Program-made: the position numbers and the translations under genes
Part shown: positions 19,001-24,628 of the stretch, piece by piece
How positions within the stretch are numbered: position 1 is the first letter of the stretch
Layout of the letters: every line of letters begins with the position of its first letter
Assembly (NCBI RefSeq): GCF_026626635.1
Contig: NZ_JAPNKA010000001.1
Coordinates: 8,556,001-8,620,000, forward strand
DNA length: 64,000 nt
Reading direction: 5' to 3'
Source of the DNA: Archangium lansingense
Lineage (GTDB): Bacteria > Myxococcota > Myxococcia > Myxococcales > Myxococcaceae
Notes under the pieces: model-generated
Database searches by the model: none
Told to the model about the DNA's origin: nothing
What the model saw: only the letters and a program-made list of their open reading frames with translations

Positions 19001-20520
19001 TGCACCCCTCGCGCCGGTGCATACAGCGTCTTGGTGTCATTGAACTCCACCACCACCCGCCGCCGCTCCGCCTCGTCCATCAGCGGCAGCGCCGACAGCT
19101 TGCCTTCTGGCTGCGCGACAGCCCCCTCCAGCAGCCGCACGTAGTGCGCCGCCATCCGCGCCACCGTCGCCTCGTCGTACAGGTCGGTGCTGTACTCCCA
19201 GATGCACAACCACCCATCCGGGGTCTCCCGCACCGACAACGTGATGTCGAAGCGTGACACGCCGGGATCCACGACGAGCTCGCTCGCGGAGAGACCGGGC
19301 AGCTCCAGGGCGGCATAGGGCATCGCGCCCTGGAGGACGAACATCACCTGGAAGAGCGGCGAGCGGCTCAGGTCGCGCACCGGCTGCAGCGCATCCACCA
19401 ATTGCTCGAAGGGAAGCTCCGGATGGGCATATGCGCCCAGGCAGGCGGTACGGACCCGGCCCAGCAACTCCCGGAAGCTCTCTGCCCCCGTCCCATCCAC
19501 CCGCAGGGCGAGCGTGTTGGCGAAGAAGCCGACGAGCCCCTCCACCTCACGCCGGTTGCGCCCGGAGATGGGCGAGCCCACCACGATGTCGCTCTGTCCG
19601 CTGTAGCGCGCCAGCAGCGCATGAAAGCCCGCCAGCAGCGTCATGAACTGCGTGGTGCCCTGCGCGCGGCTCAGCTCCTTCACCGCGCCGGAGAGCGCCG
19701 GAGACAGCATCACCCGCAGAACGGCCCCGCGAGCGGCTTGCAAGGGGGGCCTCGGCCTGTCCGTTGGCAGCTCCAGCACGGGCGGAGCCCCGGCGAGTTG
19801 CTGCTTCCACCAGCCCAGCTGCTCCTCCAGCACCTCGCCCTTCAGCCACTCGCGCTGCCACTTCGAGTAGTCCGCGTACTGAACGGGCAGGGCCTTGAGC
19901 GCCGGCTCCGCACCGCGGGAGTAGGCGCGGTACAGCGCGGTCAGCTCTCGCTCCACCACCCCGAGGGACCAGACGTCGCTGATGACGTGGTGCAACGTGA
20001 GCAACAACACGTGGTCCTCGGAGGCCACGCGCAACAGCCGGGCCCTCACCAGCGGGCCCTTCTCCAGGTCGAACGGACGCCGTGCCTCTTCCTCCGCGAG
20101 CCGCTGGAGCTCCGCATCCCACTCCCCCTCCGCCAGGGACTCCAGGCTCTCCACGGGGAGACGGAACACCAGCTCCGGGGCAATCCGTTGCACCGGCTGC
20201 CCATTCACCTGGGTGAACGTCGTCCGCAGCGCCTCGTGCCGGCGGATGACCTCGGCCAGGCTCCGCTCCAGGGCGTCCACGTCGAGCGGCCCCTTCAGCC
20301 GGGCGTAGGGAATGACGTTGTACGCGTGGCTCCCGGGCGCGAGCTGCTCGATGAACCACAGCCGCTGCTGCGCGAAGGACAACGGCGGCGCCTCTTCGCG
20401 AGACACCGGCACCAATGGCGGAGCCCTACGTACCGGCTTCACACCCGGCTTCGGTTCGGCCCTTGGGGGGGAGGCTTGCGAAACGCAATCGGCCGGGGGC
20501 TGTACATCGCGCATGTTCAT
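10057..20520 (-). CDS. Three-module NRPS with terminal thioesterase (C-A-PCP)x3-TE
   Basis: About 3487 residues from the ATG at 20520, which follows a weak AAGG site; a TTG at 20550 would add ten residues. The order is C-A-PCP, C-A-PCP, C-A-PCP, TE. Reading the specificity residues by alignment to GrsA-PheA gives DVQFIAQAAK (module 1), DAFFVGATFK (module 2) and DVQFIAQVAK (module 3). Modules 1 and 3 resemble proline-type codes (DVQ..A) but carry Gln in place of the usual His; module 2 looks like a Val/Ile-type pocket. There is no epimerase or methyltransferase. A full condensation domain at the N-terminus means it receives an upstream acyl or peptidyl chain, possibly from the stand-alone PCP or the divergent megasynthase. 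It ends with a release thioesterase and overlaps the exporter gene. Substrate calls are hand-made and tentative. Confidence 0.95.
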   Translation of the reverse strand: MNMRDVQPPADCVSQASPPRAEPKPGVKPVRRAPPLVPVSREEAPPLSFAQQRLWFIEQLAPGSHAYNVIPYARLKGPLDVDALERSLAEVIRRHEALRTTFTQVNGQPVQRIAPELVFRLPVESLESLAEGEWDAELQRLAEEEARRPFDLEKGPLVRARLLRVASEDHVLLLTLHHVISDVWSLGVVERELTALYRAYSRGAEPALKALPVQYADYSKWQREWLKGEVLEEQLGWWKQQLAGAPPVLELPTDRPRPPLQAARGAVLRVMLSPALSGAVKELSRAQGTTQFMTLLAGFHALLARYSGQSDIVVGSPISGRNRREVEGLVGFFANTLALRVDGTGAESFRELLGRVRTACLGAYAHPELPFEQLVDALQPVRDLSRSPLFQVMFVLQGAMPYAALELPGLSASELVVDPGVSRFDITLSVRETPDGWLCIWEYSTDLYDEATVARMAAHYVRLLEGAVAQPEGKLSALPLMDEAERRRVVVEFNDTKTLYAPARGVHELFEVWGDKTPEAVAVSFGEQRLTYGELNQRANRLAHHLRGLGVGPDVPVGLCVRRSLELAVGVLGILKAGGAYVPLDPAYPAERLALMLESSRAPVVLTQQGLKDALPSGAARRLYLDTDEAQWASSSEANPQPLMGPQALAYVIYTSGSTGVPKGVAMHHGPLLNMLRWQVERAVAPKGKTLQFSALSFDVSFQEMFSTWGAGGELVLIPEELRLEARALLETMDSRGVERLFLPFVALQNLAEVAEREGVVPRQLKEIITAGEQLRITPALRGMLTRLPGCVLENQYGPTETHAATAYRLEGSPKQWPDLPGIGKPIANASVYLLDGNGEPVPVGVVGELYIGGAGLARGYLHREELTREKFLEDRVSGRAGEMLYRTGDYGRYLADGSIEFLGRRDAQVKVRGFRIELAEIEAALARHPAVKDVVVVAREIGAGGKRLVAYVVLGTSLELDTAALKAFLKESLPEYMVPSAFVRLETFPLTPSGKVDRKSLPAPELEGSAREGFVAPRTPMEELVAGTWAPLLGLRRVGAHDHFFELGGHSLLATQVVSRLREVLRVDLPVRVLFEAPTVAELAHRLESMPGGMQGPQAPPLVPMRGEGAPPLSFAQQRLWFLEQLAPGGFAYNLPFVTRLKGRLDVAVLERSLGELVRRHEALRTTFALVDGQPVQCITSELALELPVESLEAVPEGERPGAVRRRVEEEVRCLFELGKGPLVRARLLRSAAEEHVLVLVMHHIVCDGWSMGVLMRELASLYQAFSSGAEPSLPSLTVQYADYSRWQREWLRGEVLESQLGWWKQRLAGALPVLELPTDRARPVVHTFRGATLPVRLPAALSGPLRELNRREGVTPFMTFLAAYQALLARYSGQTDIVVGSPIAGRTQRELEGLIGFFVNTLALRLESSGGVSFRELVLRAREACLGAYAHQDVPFEQLVNALQPVRDLSRAPLFQVMFALQEPAPALALPGVSSEEVSFETGLAKFDLTLFVRETADGWETLWEYNTDLFDEARVARMAAHYARLLEEALAHPAQPVSALPLLDAEERRRVLVEWNQTRTGYPRDACVHALFEEQVARRPDAVAAEYEGQCLTYAELNRHANRIARHLSGLGVTPGTLVGLCAGRSLEMVAATLGILKAGGAYVPLDPAYPQERLAFMVEDTAVPVVLVQPELASKLPPVGARVVPLSWETFAHEREDDLGERVAPEALAYVMYTSGSTGWPKGVCIPHRGIVRLVRDASYLEVTAEDRFIQMSNTAFDASTFELWGALLSGARLVGVSREVALSSRALATFLREKEASVMFVTTALFNQITAEYSEAFQTLKAVVFGGEAVDAMSVRRVLERGAPKHLVHAYGPTENTTFSTTFEVKAVAEGAVSVPIGRPVSNSDAYVLDERMQPVPAGVTGELYVGGDGLALGYLNRPELTAEKFVAHPFSTEPGAKLYRTGDLVRYLPDGNIEFVGRRDAQVKVRGFRIELGEIEAALVKHPAVGEVVVTARDEGLGGKRLVAYVVSASSSEPDTAELRAFLQQTLPEHMVPSAFVRLEKLPLTPNGKVDRKVLPAPEAAGTERAGYVAPRTRMEQVVADIWAPLLKQQRVGAQDNFFELGGHSLLAAQVATRLREALQVELSVRVIFEAPTLAELAVRLDAMASGVRGRQLPALAPVAREGALPLSFAQQRLWFIEQLEPGGYTYNVPYTLRLKGRLDRAVLERSLGEVVRRHEALRTTFVEVNGQPVQCIAPELELALPVEDVEGQAAGEVQRRVEQEARRPFDLEKGPLVRAMLLRVAADEHVLVLVMHHIACDIWSLDLLLREVETLYRAFSEGKEPQLPALPVQYVDYAKWQREWLKGEVLEEQLGWWKQQLAGAPPVLELPVDRPRPPVQTFRGAHLVKPLPPALSGAVKELSHKEGVTLFMAFLAAYQALLARYSGQSDIVLGTPISGRNRREVEGLVGFFLNTLPLRVDGSGVESFRELLGRVREACLGAYAHQDLPFEQLVDALQPVRDLSRSPLFQVMFVYQTELKPVSLPGVSVGEFSFQPGMAKFDLTLFVRETPEGLVSLWEYNTDLYDEATVARMAAHYVRLLEGAVAQPEGKLSALPLMDEQEWRRVVVEFNDTKTLYAPARGVHELFEAWADKTPEAVAVSFGEKRLTYGELNKRANRLAQHLRGLGVGPDVPVGLCVRRSLELAVGVLGILKAGGAYVPLDPAYPAERLALMLESSRAPVVLTQQGLKDALPSGAARRLYLDTDEAQWASSSEANPQPLMGPQALAYVIYTSGSTGVPKGVAMHHGPLLNLLRWQAERSVVPGGRTLQFSALSFDVSFQEMFSTWGAGGELVLIPEELRLEARALLETMDSRGVERLFLPFVALQNLAEVVEREGVVPRQLKEVITAGEQLRVTPALRGMFARLPRCVLENQYGPTETHVATAYRLEGSPEQWPDLPGIGKPIANTSVHLLDGNGEPVPVGVVGELYVGGAGLARGYLHREELTREKFLEDRVSGRAGGRLYRTGDYARYQADGSIEFLGRRDAQVKVRGFRIELAEVEAVLARHPAVRDCVVDAREAASGQKLLVAYVVGKPGQQAPASGELKRYLKETLPEYMVPSAFVSLESLPLTPSGKVNRRALPAPDLGRQESSRAYVAPRTVLEVRVARVWEELLGIHPIGVRDNFFELGGNSLLAIRLLSRIRTSLGKSPPVAALFQDATVEHLAGLLRQEAGPWSPLVELRKGDGRRPFFCVHAVGGTVLGYVELARRLGPEQPFYGLQSRGLDGDQEPCGSVEEMAELYLDAVRSVQPAGPYLLGGWSMGGSIALEMARQLQARGEQVELLALIDSYDLAPAVEGLSSEQQESSRLGVLFYGDLLRAAGQEPPVSEAALARMGPEELSGALDEASKAAASVLGAGVQPLQALRRVFEANLRAAWRYVPPRYEGRVTLFEASESSLRAQGGTRFVATEVDVHALEGDHYSLLHGPGVEALAARLASSLERAHAD
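10060..14010 (-). other. NRPS module 3 plus thioesterase (C-A-PCP-TE), specificity DVQFIAQVAK
   Basis: The condensation domain (about 14010-12720) has 'HHIACDIW', with Ile for the usual Gly. The adenylation domain (about 12680-11170) has 'SFDVSFQEMF' and 'ENQYGPTETHVATAY'. The carrier protein (about 11110-10890) has 'LGGNSLLAIRL'. The thioesterase (about 10850-10060) has the nucleophile motif 'GGWSMGGS' near 10614 and a late His in 'LEGDHYSLL'. The TE releases the chain by hydrolysis or cyclisation. Confidence 0.8.
11521..12840 (-). repeat. A-domain duplicate, copy in module 3 (partner 17881-19200)
   Basis: This segment matches 17881-19200 at a constant offset of 6360 bases, with only scattered substitutions over ~1.3 kb. 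Examples are the stretches at 11521/17881 and 12661/19021. It covers most of the adenylation domains of modules 3 and 1 and reflects recent duplication or gene conversion. Confidence 0.85.
14080..17200 (-). other. NRPS module 2 (C-A-PCP), aliphatic specificity DAFFVGATFK
   Basis: The condensation domain (about 17200-15900) has a standard 'HHIVCDGWS'. The adenylation domain (about 15850-14340) has 'YVMYTSGSTGWPKG', 'AFDASTFELWG' and 'HAYGPTENTTFST'. The carrier protein is at about 14300-14080, with 'LGGHSLLAAQ'. The DAF..G.TFK pattern is characteristic of Val and related branched residues, but the match is not exact. Confidence 0.75.
17240..20400 (-). other. NRPS module 1 (C-A-PCP), proline-like specificity DVQFIAQAAK
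   Basis: The condensation domain (about 20400-19080) has the active-site motif 'HHVISDVW', with Val where Gly is usual. The adenylation domain (about 19030-17540) has 'YVIYTSGSTGVPKG', 'SFDVSFQEMF', 'ENQYGPTETHAATAY' and 'LYRTGDY'. The carrier protein (about 17480-17240) has 'LGGHSLLATQ'. The A domain is almost identical at DNA level to that of module 3. Confidence 0.8.
17881..19200 (-). repeat. A-domain duplicate, copy in module 1 (partner 11521-12840)
   Basis: This is the partner of the repeat at 11521-12840. Among the specificity residues, only position 330 differs (Ala here, Val in the other copy). Confidence 0.85.
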
Positions 20521-20614
20521 GAACGCTGCCTTGGGGGGAAAGACAGACAAAAAAGAACCACTCCCGTCGCCAGGAGGCAGCGGGTCTTTCTCTAAAACAG
20601 GGGTGAAGACAGGC

Positions 20615-22297
20615 TCAGGCCGTGCTGGCTGACGTCTCCTTCAGGCGCTCGCGCAGGAGGAACTTCCGGATCTTCCCGGAGGGTGTCTTCGGCATCTCGG
20701 AGATGAGCTCCAGACGGTCCGGCCAGTACGACACCGACATGCCGGCCTTGCGCAGATGGTCTCGCAACTCATTGAGGGTAGGCGCCTCGTCGCGAGGAAC
20801 CACGACGGCGCACACGCGCTCGCCGCCGATGCGATCATCCGCGTGGGCCACGACGGCGACCTCGCGCACCTTCGGATGGGCATACAGCGCCGACTCGACC
20901 TCCACGACGGGAATCTTCATCCCGTGCCGGAAGATGATGTCCTTGAGCCGGCCGGCGATGCGGATGCCGCCGCGTCCGTCGTCACGCGCCAGGTCCCCGG
21001 TATCGAACCATCCCTCGGAATCCAGACAGGCGTTGTAGATGTCCTCGCGCTTGAAATACCCCAGGCACTGGCTCGCGCCGCGGACCAGGAGCCGCCCCGC
21101 GCCATCCGGGAAGGCCGAGCCGTCCTCGGCGGTAGCCGGGACGATCTTCACCTCCATCCAGGGCACGGGGGCGCCGTCGCTGCTGGCGGGCCAGTCGGGA
21201 GGGTCCTCGTGCCGGGTGATGGTGACGGCGCCGTTCTCCGTCATGCCCCAGAGCGTGTGCAGACGGACGCCAAACACATCCCGCGCCTCGGCGATGAGGT
21301 GGGGCGGAACGGGAGTCGAGCCAGTGGCCAGACACTTGAGCGTGCCCGCCTTCCGGGGCCGGCGCTTCTGCGCCGCGAGCATGTTCAGGTAGTACGTGGG
21401 GATCCCATACATGAACGAGATTCCATGCTCCTCGATGAGCTTGAGGTGGAAGTCGGGATCCGCCACGTCCAGATAGACGGCCGTCGCCCCGAGCAGGAGG
21501 GGCATCTGGAAGAGATAGGTGAAGCCGCTCGAGGCGGTGAGGAGGCTCGGCAGCGAGATGACATCCTCCGCGCCCAGCCGCATCGTCTCGCTGAGTGCCC
21601 GGGTGATGGCGTAGTTCGTGTTGTACGAGTGGACCACGCCCTTGGGCTCGCCGGTCGTGCCCGACGTGTAGAGGATGTTGAACACGTCATCCGCGCGGGC
21701 CGCCAGCTCATTCAACGCGCTGGCGGTGTAATGCTCTTCCCACCGGGTGGAAACGAAGTGCGCGTCGAAGTCGAGCTCTCCCTCCGCCAGGCCACTTCCC
21801 GCCCCGATGAAGACGCGATGCCGCAGGGCCGGGAGCGCCGGTGCCGTCTCCCGGAGCATGTCCCGGTGTGAGAACCCGGTCCAGGTCGCCGGGCCGATGT
21901 ACACCCGGGCCTCGGTCCTGCCGAGGATGAACTCCACCTCCCGGCGCCGGTAATCGGGAGGGATGGGCGCGAGCACCGCGCCAATGCGCGCACATGCCAG
22001 CGCGAGCGCGGTGAACTGCCACCAGTTGGGGAGCTGCACGGCGACGATCTGCTCGCGTCCGACGCCCAGCTCGCGGAGGGCGCCCGCGAAGCGCTCCATG
22101 TACATCCCAAGCTCCGCGTAGCTGATGCGTGTGATGTCCCTGGAAAAATACCGGGCCGCGATGATCGCCGTCTTGTCCGGATGGCTCTTGATCGCGCGCT
22201 GGAGGTCGTCGACCACGGTTGCGTCGCGCCACCACCCCTCGAGACGCCAGGCCTCTCCATCAACCCGCGAGGCAGCACTGAAAAATTTCACAGTCAT
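20615..22297 (-). CDS. Stand-alone AMP-dependent acyl/aryl-CoA ligase
   Basis: A 560-residue ANL-superfamily enzyme, most like cyclohexanecarboxylate-CoA-type ligases. Seen: the P-loop 'NILYTSGTTGEPKGVVHS', 'LHTLWGMTENGAVTI', the hinge region 'WFDTGDLARDDG' with 'GRLKDIIFRHGMKIPVVEVE', and the catalytic lysine in 'PKTPSGKIRKFLL'. The ATG at 22297 is preceded by AGGGGAGC at good spacing; a TTG at 22375 would lie upstream of the putative promoter. It is the first gene of the left operon and is followed after 94 bases by the NRPS. It activates a carboxylic acid, either as a CoA thioester or onto the stand-alone PCP, perhaps as the starter for the NRPS. Substrate unknown. Confidence 0.9.
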   Translation of the reverse strand: MTVKFFSAASRVDGEAWRLEGWWRDATVVDDLQRAIKSHPDKTAIIAARYFSRDITRISYAELGMYMERFAGALRELGVGREQIVAVQLPNWWQFTALALACARIGAVLAPIPPDYRRREVEFILGRTEARVYIGPATWTGFSHRDMLRETAPALPALRHRVFIGAGSGLAEGELDFDAHFVSTRWEEHYTASALNELAARADDVFNILYTSGTTGEPKGVVHSYNTNYAITRALSETMRLGAEDVISLPSLLTASSGFTYLFQMPLLLGATAVYLDVADPDFHLKLIEEHGISFMYGIPTYYLNMLAAQKRRPRKAGTLKCLATGSTPVPPHLIAEARDVFGVRLHTLWGMTENGAVTITRHEDPPDWPASSDGAPVPWMEVKIVPATAEDGSAFPDGAGRLLVRGASQCLGYFKREDIYNACLDSEGWFDTGDLARDDGRGGIRIAGRLKDIIFRHGMKIPVVEVESALYAHPKVREVAVVAHADDRIGGERVCAVVVPRDEAPTLNELRDHLRKAGMSVSYWPDRLELISEMPKTPSGKIRKFLLRERLKETSASTA

Positions 22298-22323
22298 TCC
22301 TATGCTCCCCTGTGTTTCGGGAA

Positions 22324-22360
22324 TGTATATGTCTTTGCGGGCGAATTCCCTAACACTTTC
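22324..22360 (-). promoter_or_regulatory. Candidate promoter for the left operon
   Basis: On the - strand a TATACA hexamer (22329-22324) lies about 27 bases before the ligase ATG. A poor -35 candidate, TTAGGG, lies 18 bases further upstream. The -10 is convincing in an otherwise GC-rich genome; the -35 is weak, which would suit an activator-dependent promoter. Confidence 0.35.
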
Positions 22361-22415
22361 TCGTTGGCTGGCCAATGTCGTATTTTTTTTTTACATCGGT
22401 GCCTGACTTCACACA

Positions 22416-22445
22416 TTGACGAGTCCTCTCGGTTTTCTTTATAGG
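22416..22445 (+). promoter_or_regulatory. Candidate sigma-70-type promoter for the right operon
   Basis: TTGACG (22416-22421) and TATAGG (22440-22445) are separated by 18 bases, giving a start site near 22452 and a leader of ~45 bases to the ATG at 22497. The region carries a run of T residues (22382-22392) and is unusually AT-rich for this window. This placement argues against a TTG start at 22416 for the first transketolase gene. Confidence 0.5.
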
Positions 22446-22496
22446 GCTGCTGGCGAAACATCGAAGTCACGAATTGCTTCGTTCCCCCCACGAACC

Positions 22497-23363
22497 ATGA
22501 CCCGCTCGATGACCGCAGCAACGACAGACGTGCGTCCCGAGTCCCCGTCCGAGGATGGATTGGACTCGCTTCAAGCACAGGCAAGACGTGTCCGGCGGCT
22601 CATTGTCCGGCTCGCGGCAACCGCTTCGGGTTGCCATCTCGGAGGCTCGCTCTCCCTGACGGAAATCCTCGTGGCATTGCTGGGACGCGTCATGAAAATC
22701 AATCCCGGTGAGCCCCACTGGGAGGGACGCGATCACCTCATCCTCTCGAAGGGACACGCCGCGGCGGGACTGTATGCGGCCCTGTCTGCGTTTGGCTTCT
22801 TCGACCCCGAGGAGCTCGTCCAGCGCTACAACGCGGAAGGGAGCATCTTCACGGGCCATGTGAATGCCAGGGTCCCGGGTGTGGACTTCTCCACCGGCAG
22901 CCTGGGACACGGATTGGGCCTGGGTACAGGGTTGGCGCTCGGGTACCGGCTCAAGGGCCTGGCCAACCGTGTCTATGTCATCTGTGGGGATGGGGAGATG
23001 GGCGAGGGCTCCAACTGGGAGGCGCTCCAGATTGCTTCGCACCAGCGTCTGTCCAATCTGACTGTCATTATCGACCGGAACGGGGGGCAGAACGATGGCC
23101 CGACCGAATCCATCCTCTCCCAGGCGGCGCTGACGGACCGGCTGCTCATGTTTGGCTTCGAGGCGCTCGAGGTGGACGGGCACGATCTGCGTGCACTCTG
23201 CGAGGCCCTGGAGGCCCCCGCCGGCAAGGCCCCGCGCGCCATCGTCGCGAGGACCCAGAAGGGAGCCGGCGTCCCCATGTTCAAGGGCAAGGGTCCCCAC
23301 TATGCGGTCTTCTCTCCCGAGCAACTCCGGCGTGCGCTCGTCTCCATGGGAGAGACCCCGTGA
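22497..23363 (+). CDS. Transketolase, N-terminal (TPP-binding) subunit
   Basis: A 288-residue transketolase N-half. Seen: 'GCHLGGSLSLTEIL', 'SKGHAAAGLYAAL', 'STGSLGHGLGLGTGLALGY', the TPP/Mg motif 'CGDGEMGEGSNWEAL', and 'NGGQNDGPTESI'. ATG 22497 is chosen because it follows the putative promoter; the ATG at 22509 is possible. About 25 poorly conserved residues precede the core. Its C-terminal partner follows with a GTGA overlap. In AmCP secondary metabolism (vazabitide A type), such a split transketolase transfers a two-carbon ketol unit from a sugar phosphate to the AmCP-bound semialdehyde. Its place at the head of the AmCP operon supports that role instead of the pentose-phosphate pathway. 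Confidence 0.92.
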   Translation: MTRSMTAATTDVRPESPSEDGLDSLQAQARRVRRLIVRLAATASGCHLGGSLSLTEILVALLGRVMKINPGEPHWEGRDHLILSKGHAAAGLYAALSAFGFFDPEELVQRYNAEGSIFTGHVNARVPGVDFSTGSLGHGLGLGTGLALGYRLKGLANRVYVICGDGEMGEGSNWEALQIASHQRLSNLTVIIDRNGGQNDGPTESILSQAALTDRLLMFGFEALEVDGHDLRALCEALEAPAGKAPRAIVARTQKGAGVPMFKGKGPHYAVFSPEQLRRALVSMGETP

Positions 23364-24367
23364 GCGAAACCCAGACGAGCGGCGCGGATCTCTCGGCCGC
23401 CCCCGAAGCCTGGCTCCGGGAGAATCCCAAGCTCTCCAACCGGCAGATCTTCCGGCACGCGCTCGCGCGCTTCGCCGAGCAGGACCCGCGCCTCGTGCTG
23501 CTGGAGGCGGACCTCGGTGGCGGAGGAGATCCCTTCGAGGCCCGCCACAAGGACCGCTACTTCAACCTGGGCATCTGCGAGGCCACGATGCTCGACATGG
23601 CGTGCGGCCTGGCGCACGTGGGGCACGTCGTCTTCGCGCACACCTTCGCGCCCTTCGGGACGATGCGGGCGTGCGAGCAGGTGCGGCTCGGGATGGCCTA
23701 CCCCCGGGCGAACGTGAAGCTCGTCTGCGATTACGGCGGCGTCTCGGGCGCGTTCTTCGGACCCACCCACCACGCCATCGAGGACCTGGCCATCCTCCGG
23801 TCCATGCCGGGGATGCTGGTGCTCTCCCCCGCCGACGGGCTCGAGACGATCCTCGCCACGCGTGCGATGATCGACCACGCGGGCCCCGTGTACATGCGGC
23901 TCGGCCGCAACCGGGTGAGCCGGCTGGAGGAACCGCGCGGCGGCTTCACGCTCGGCCGGGCACTCTGCTTCCGCGAGGGCTCGGACGTGGGGCTGATCGC
24001 GCACGGCGAGGTCGGAGTCTCCGTCGCGCTGGAGGCCGCCCAGCGGCTCGAAAGCCAGGGCGTTTCGGCGCGCGTGGTGAACATGCATACGCTCAAGCCG
24101 CTCGACGAGGCGGCGGTGCTCGAAACGGCGGAGCGCACGCGGCTGCTCGTCACGGTGGAGGAGCACACCATCCTCGGCGGGCTCGGCGGCGCGGTCTGCG
24201 AGACCGTGTGCACGCAGGGGCTCGGCCGGCGGGTGCTCCGCATCGGCATCCAGGATCGCTACGACCCGCTCGCGGGCTCGCATGAATCGCTGCTGCGCGG
24301 GCACGGGCTCGACGGCGCGGCGGTGGCCGAACTCGTTCTCGATTCACTGTCCACAAGGAGGAGCTGA
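23360..24367 (+). CDS. Transketolase, C-terminal (pyrimidine-binding) subunit
   Basis: A 335-residue transketolase C-half with the PYR and C-terminal domains. Seen: 'LVLLEADLGGGGDP', 'YFNLGICEATMLDMACGLA', where the Glu activates the TPP aminopyrimidine, 'GVSGAFFGPTHHAIEDLAI', and the C-terminal-domain motif 'VTVEEHTILGGLGGAV'. It starts with GTG overlapping the stop of the N-terminal subunit, and its TGA overlaps the ATG of the AmCP gene. The two subunits would form the active heterotetramer. The substrate is inferred to be an AmCP-bound amino-acid semialdehyde because the next genes encode the carrier and its modifying enzymes. Confidence 0.92.
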   Translation: MSETQTSGADLSAAPEAWLRENPKLSNRQIFRHALARFAEQDPRLVLLEADLGGGGDPFEARHKDRYFNLGICEATMLDMACGLAHVGHVVFAHTFAPFGTMRACEQVRLGMAYPRANVKLVCDYGGVSGAFFGPTHHAIEDLAILRSMPGMLVLSPADGLETILATRAMIDHAGPVYMRLGRNRVSRLEEPRGGFTLGRALCFREGSDVGLIAHGEVGVSVALEAAQRLESQGVSARVVNMHTLKPLDEAAVLETAERTRLLVTVEEHTILGGLGGAVCETVCTQGLGRRVLRIGIQDRYDPLAGSHESLLRGHGLDGAAVAELVLDSLSTRRS

Positions 24368-24561
24368 TGCAGCTGCAAAAGCCGATGGATTCCGCGGGAA
24401 TCAATGGTTGCCCCACGTGTGCCTTCGAGATTCTCGGAGAGCACTACATGGAGGGAGAGGTCCTCACCTGCGAGGGCTGCTCCGCCGAGCTGGAGGTGGT
24501 GGGCCTCAAGCCCCTGCGCCTCGCCGAGGCCCCCGAGGTCGAGGAGGACTGGGGCGAGTAG
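24367..24561 (+). CDS. lysW: LysW-like amino-group carrier protein (AmCP)
   Basis: A 64-residue acidic carrier. Two CxxC knuckles (Cys15/Cys18 and Cys35/Cys38) form a zinc ribbon, and the protein ends in the diagnostic 'EEDWGE', whose terminal Glu forms an amide with the alpha-amino group of the substrate. A strong AGGAGG site lies just before the ATG, which overlaps the upstream TGA. LysW homologues protect and carry glutamate or aminoadipate in lysine/arginine biosynthesis, and unusual amino acids in Streptomyces secondary metabolism. Here the neighbouring transketolase, encapsulin and sulfotransferase genes point to the secondary-metabolic form. Confidence 0.95.
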   Translation: MQLQKPMDSAGINGCPTCAFEILGEHYMEGEVLTCEGCSAELEVVGLKPLRLAEAPEVEEDWGE

Positions 24562-24581
24562 TCACCCGTCTCGGACCCCCC

Positions 24582-24628
24582 ATGAAGAAGATCGATCTCG
24601 TCTATCACGGCTGCGCACCGAGGAGCGG
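24582..24628 (+). other. Out-of-frame N-terminal piece of lysX (apparent 1-base frameshift)
   Basis: ATG 24582 encodes 'MKKIDLVYHG', which matches the first beta strand expected for a LysX ligase ('M..VLYDRI'). The frame then closes at TGA 24630-24632. The next expected LysX residues ('LRTEERMILEAL') continue from 24611 in another frame. One missing base near 24609-24611 would join the two into a full-length protein of about 280 residues. Confidence 0.6.

Noticed and set aside
20551..20614. Rho-independent terminator between ligase and NRPS
   Set aside because: There is a T-run on the - strand, but only a 4-base stem precedes it; read-through is more likely given the operon layout.
22416..22496. 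TTG start at 22416 for the first transketolase gene
   Set aside because: It coincides with the -35 box of the best promoter and adds residues without family similarity.
22497..24367. Pentose-phosphate transketolase
   Set aside because: The split form, placement and coupling to the AmCP gene fit a pathway-specific enzyme; it is too short and too clustered for the usual single-chain housekeeping enzyme.
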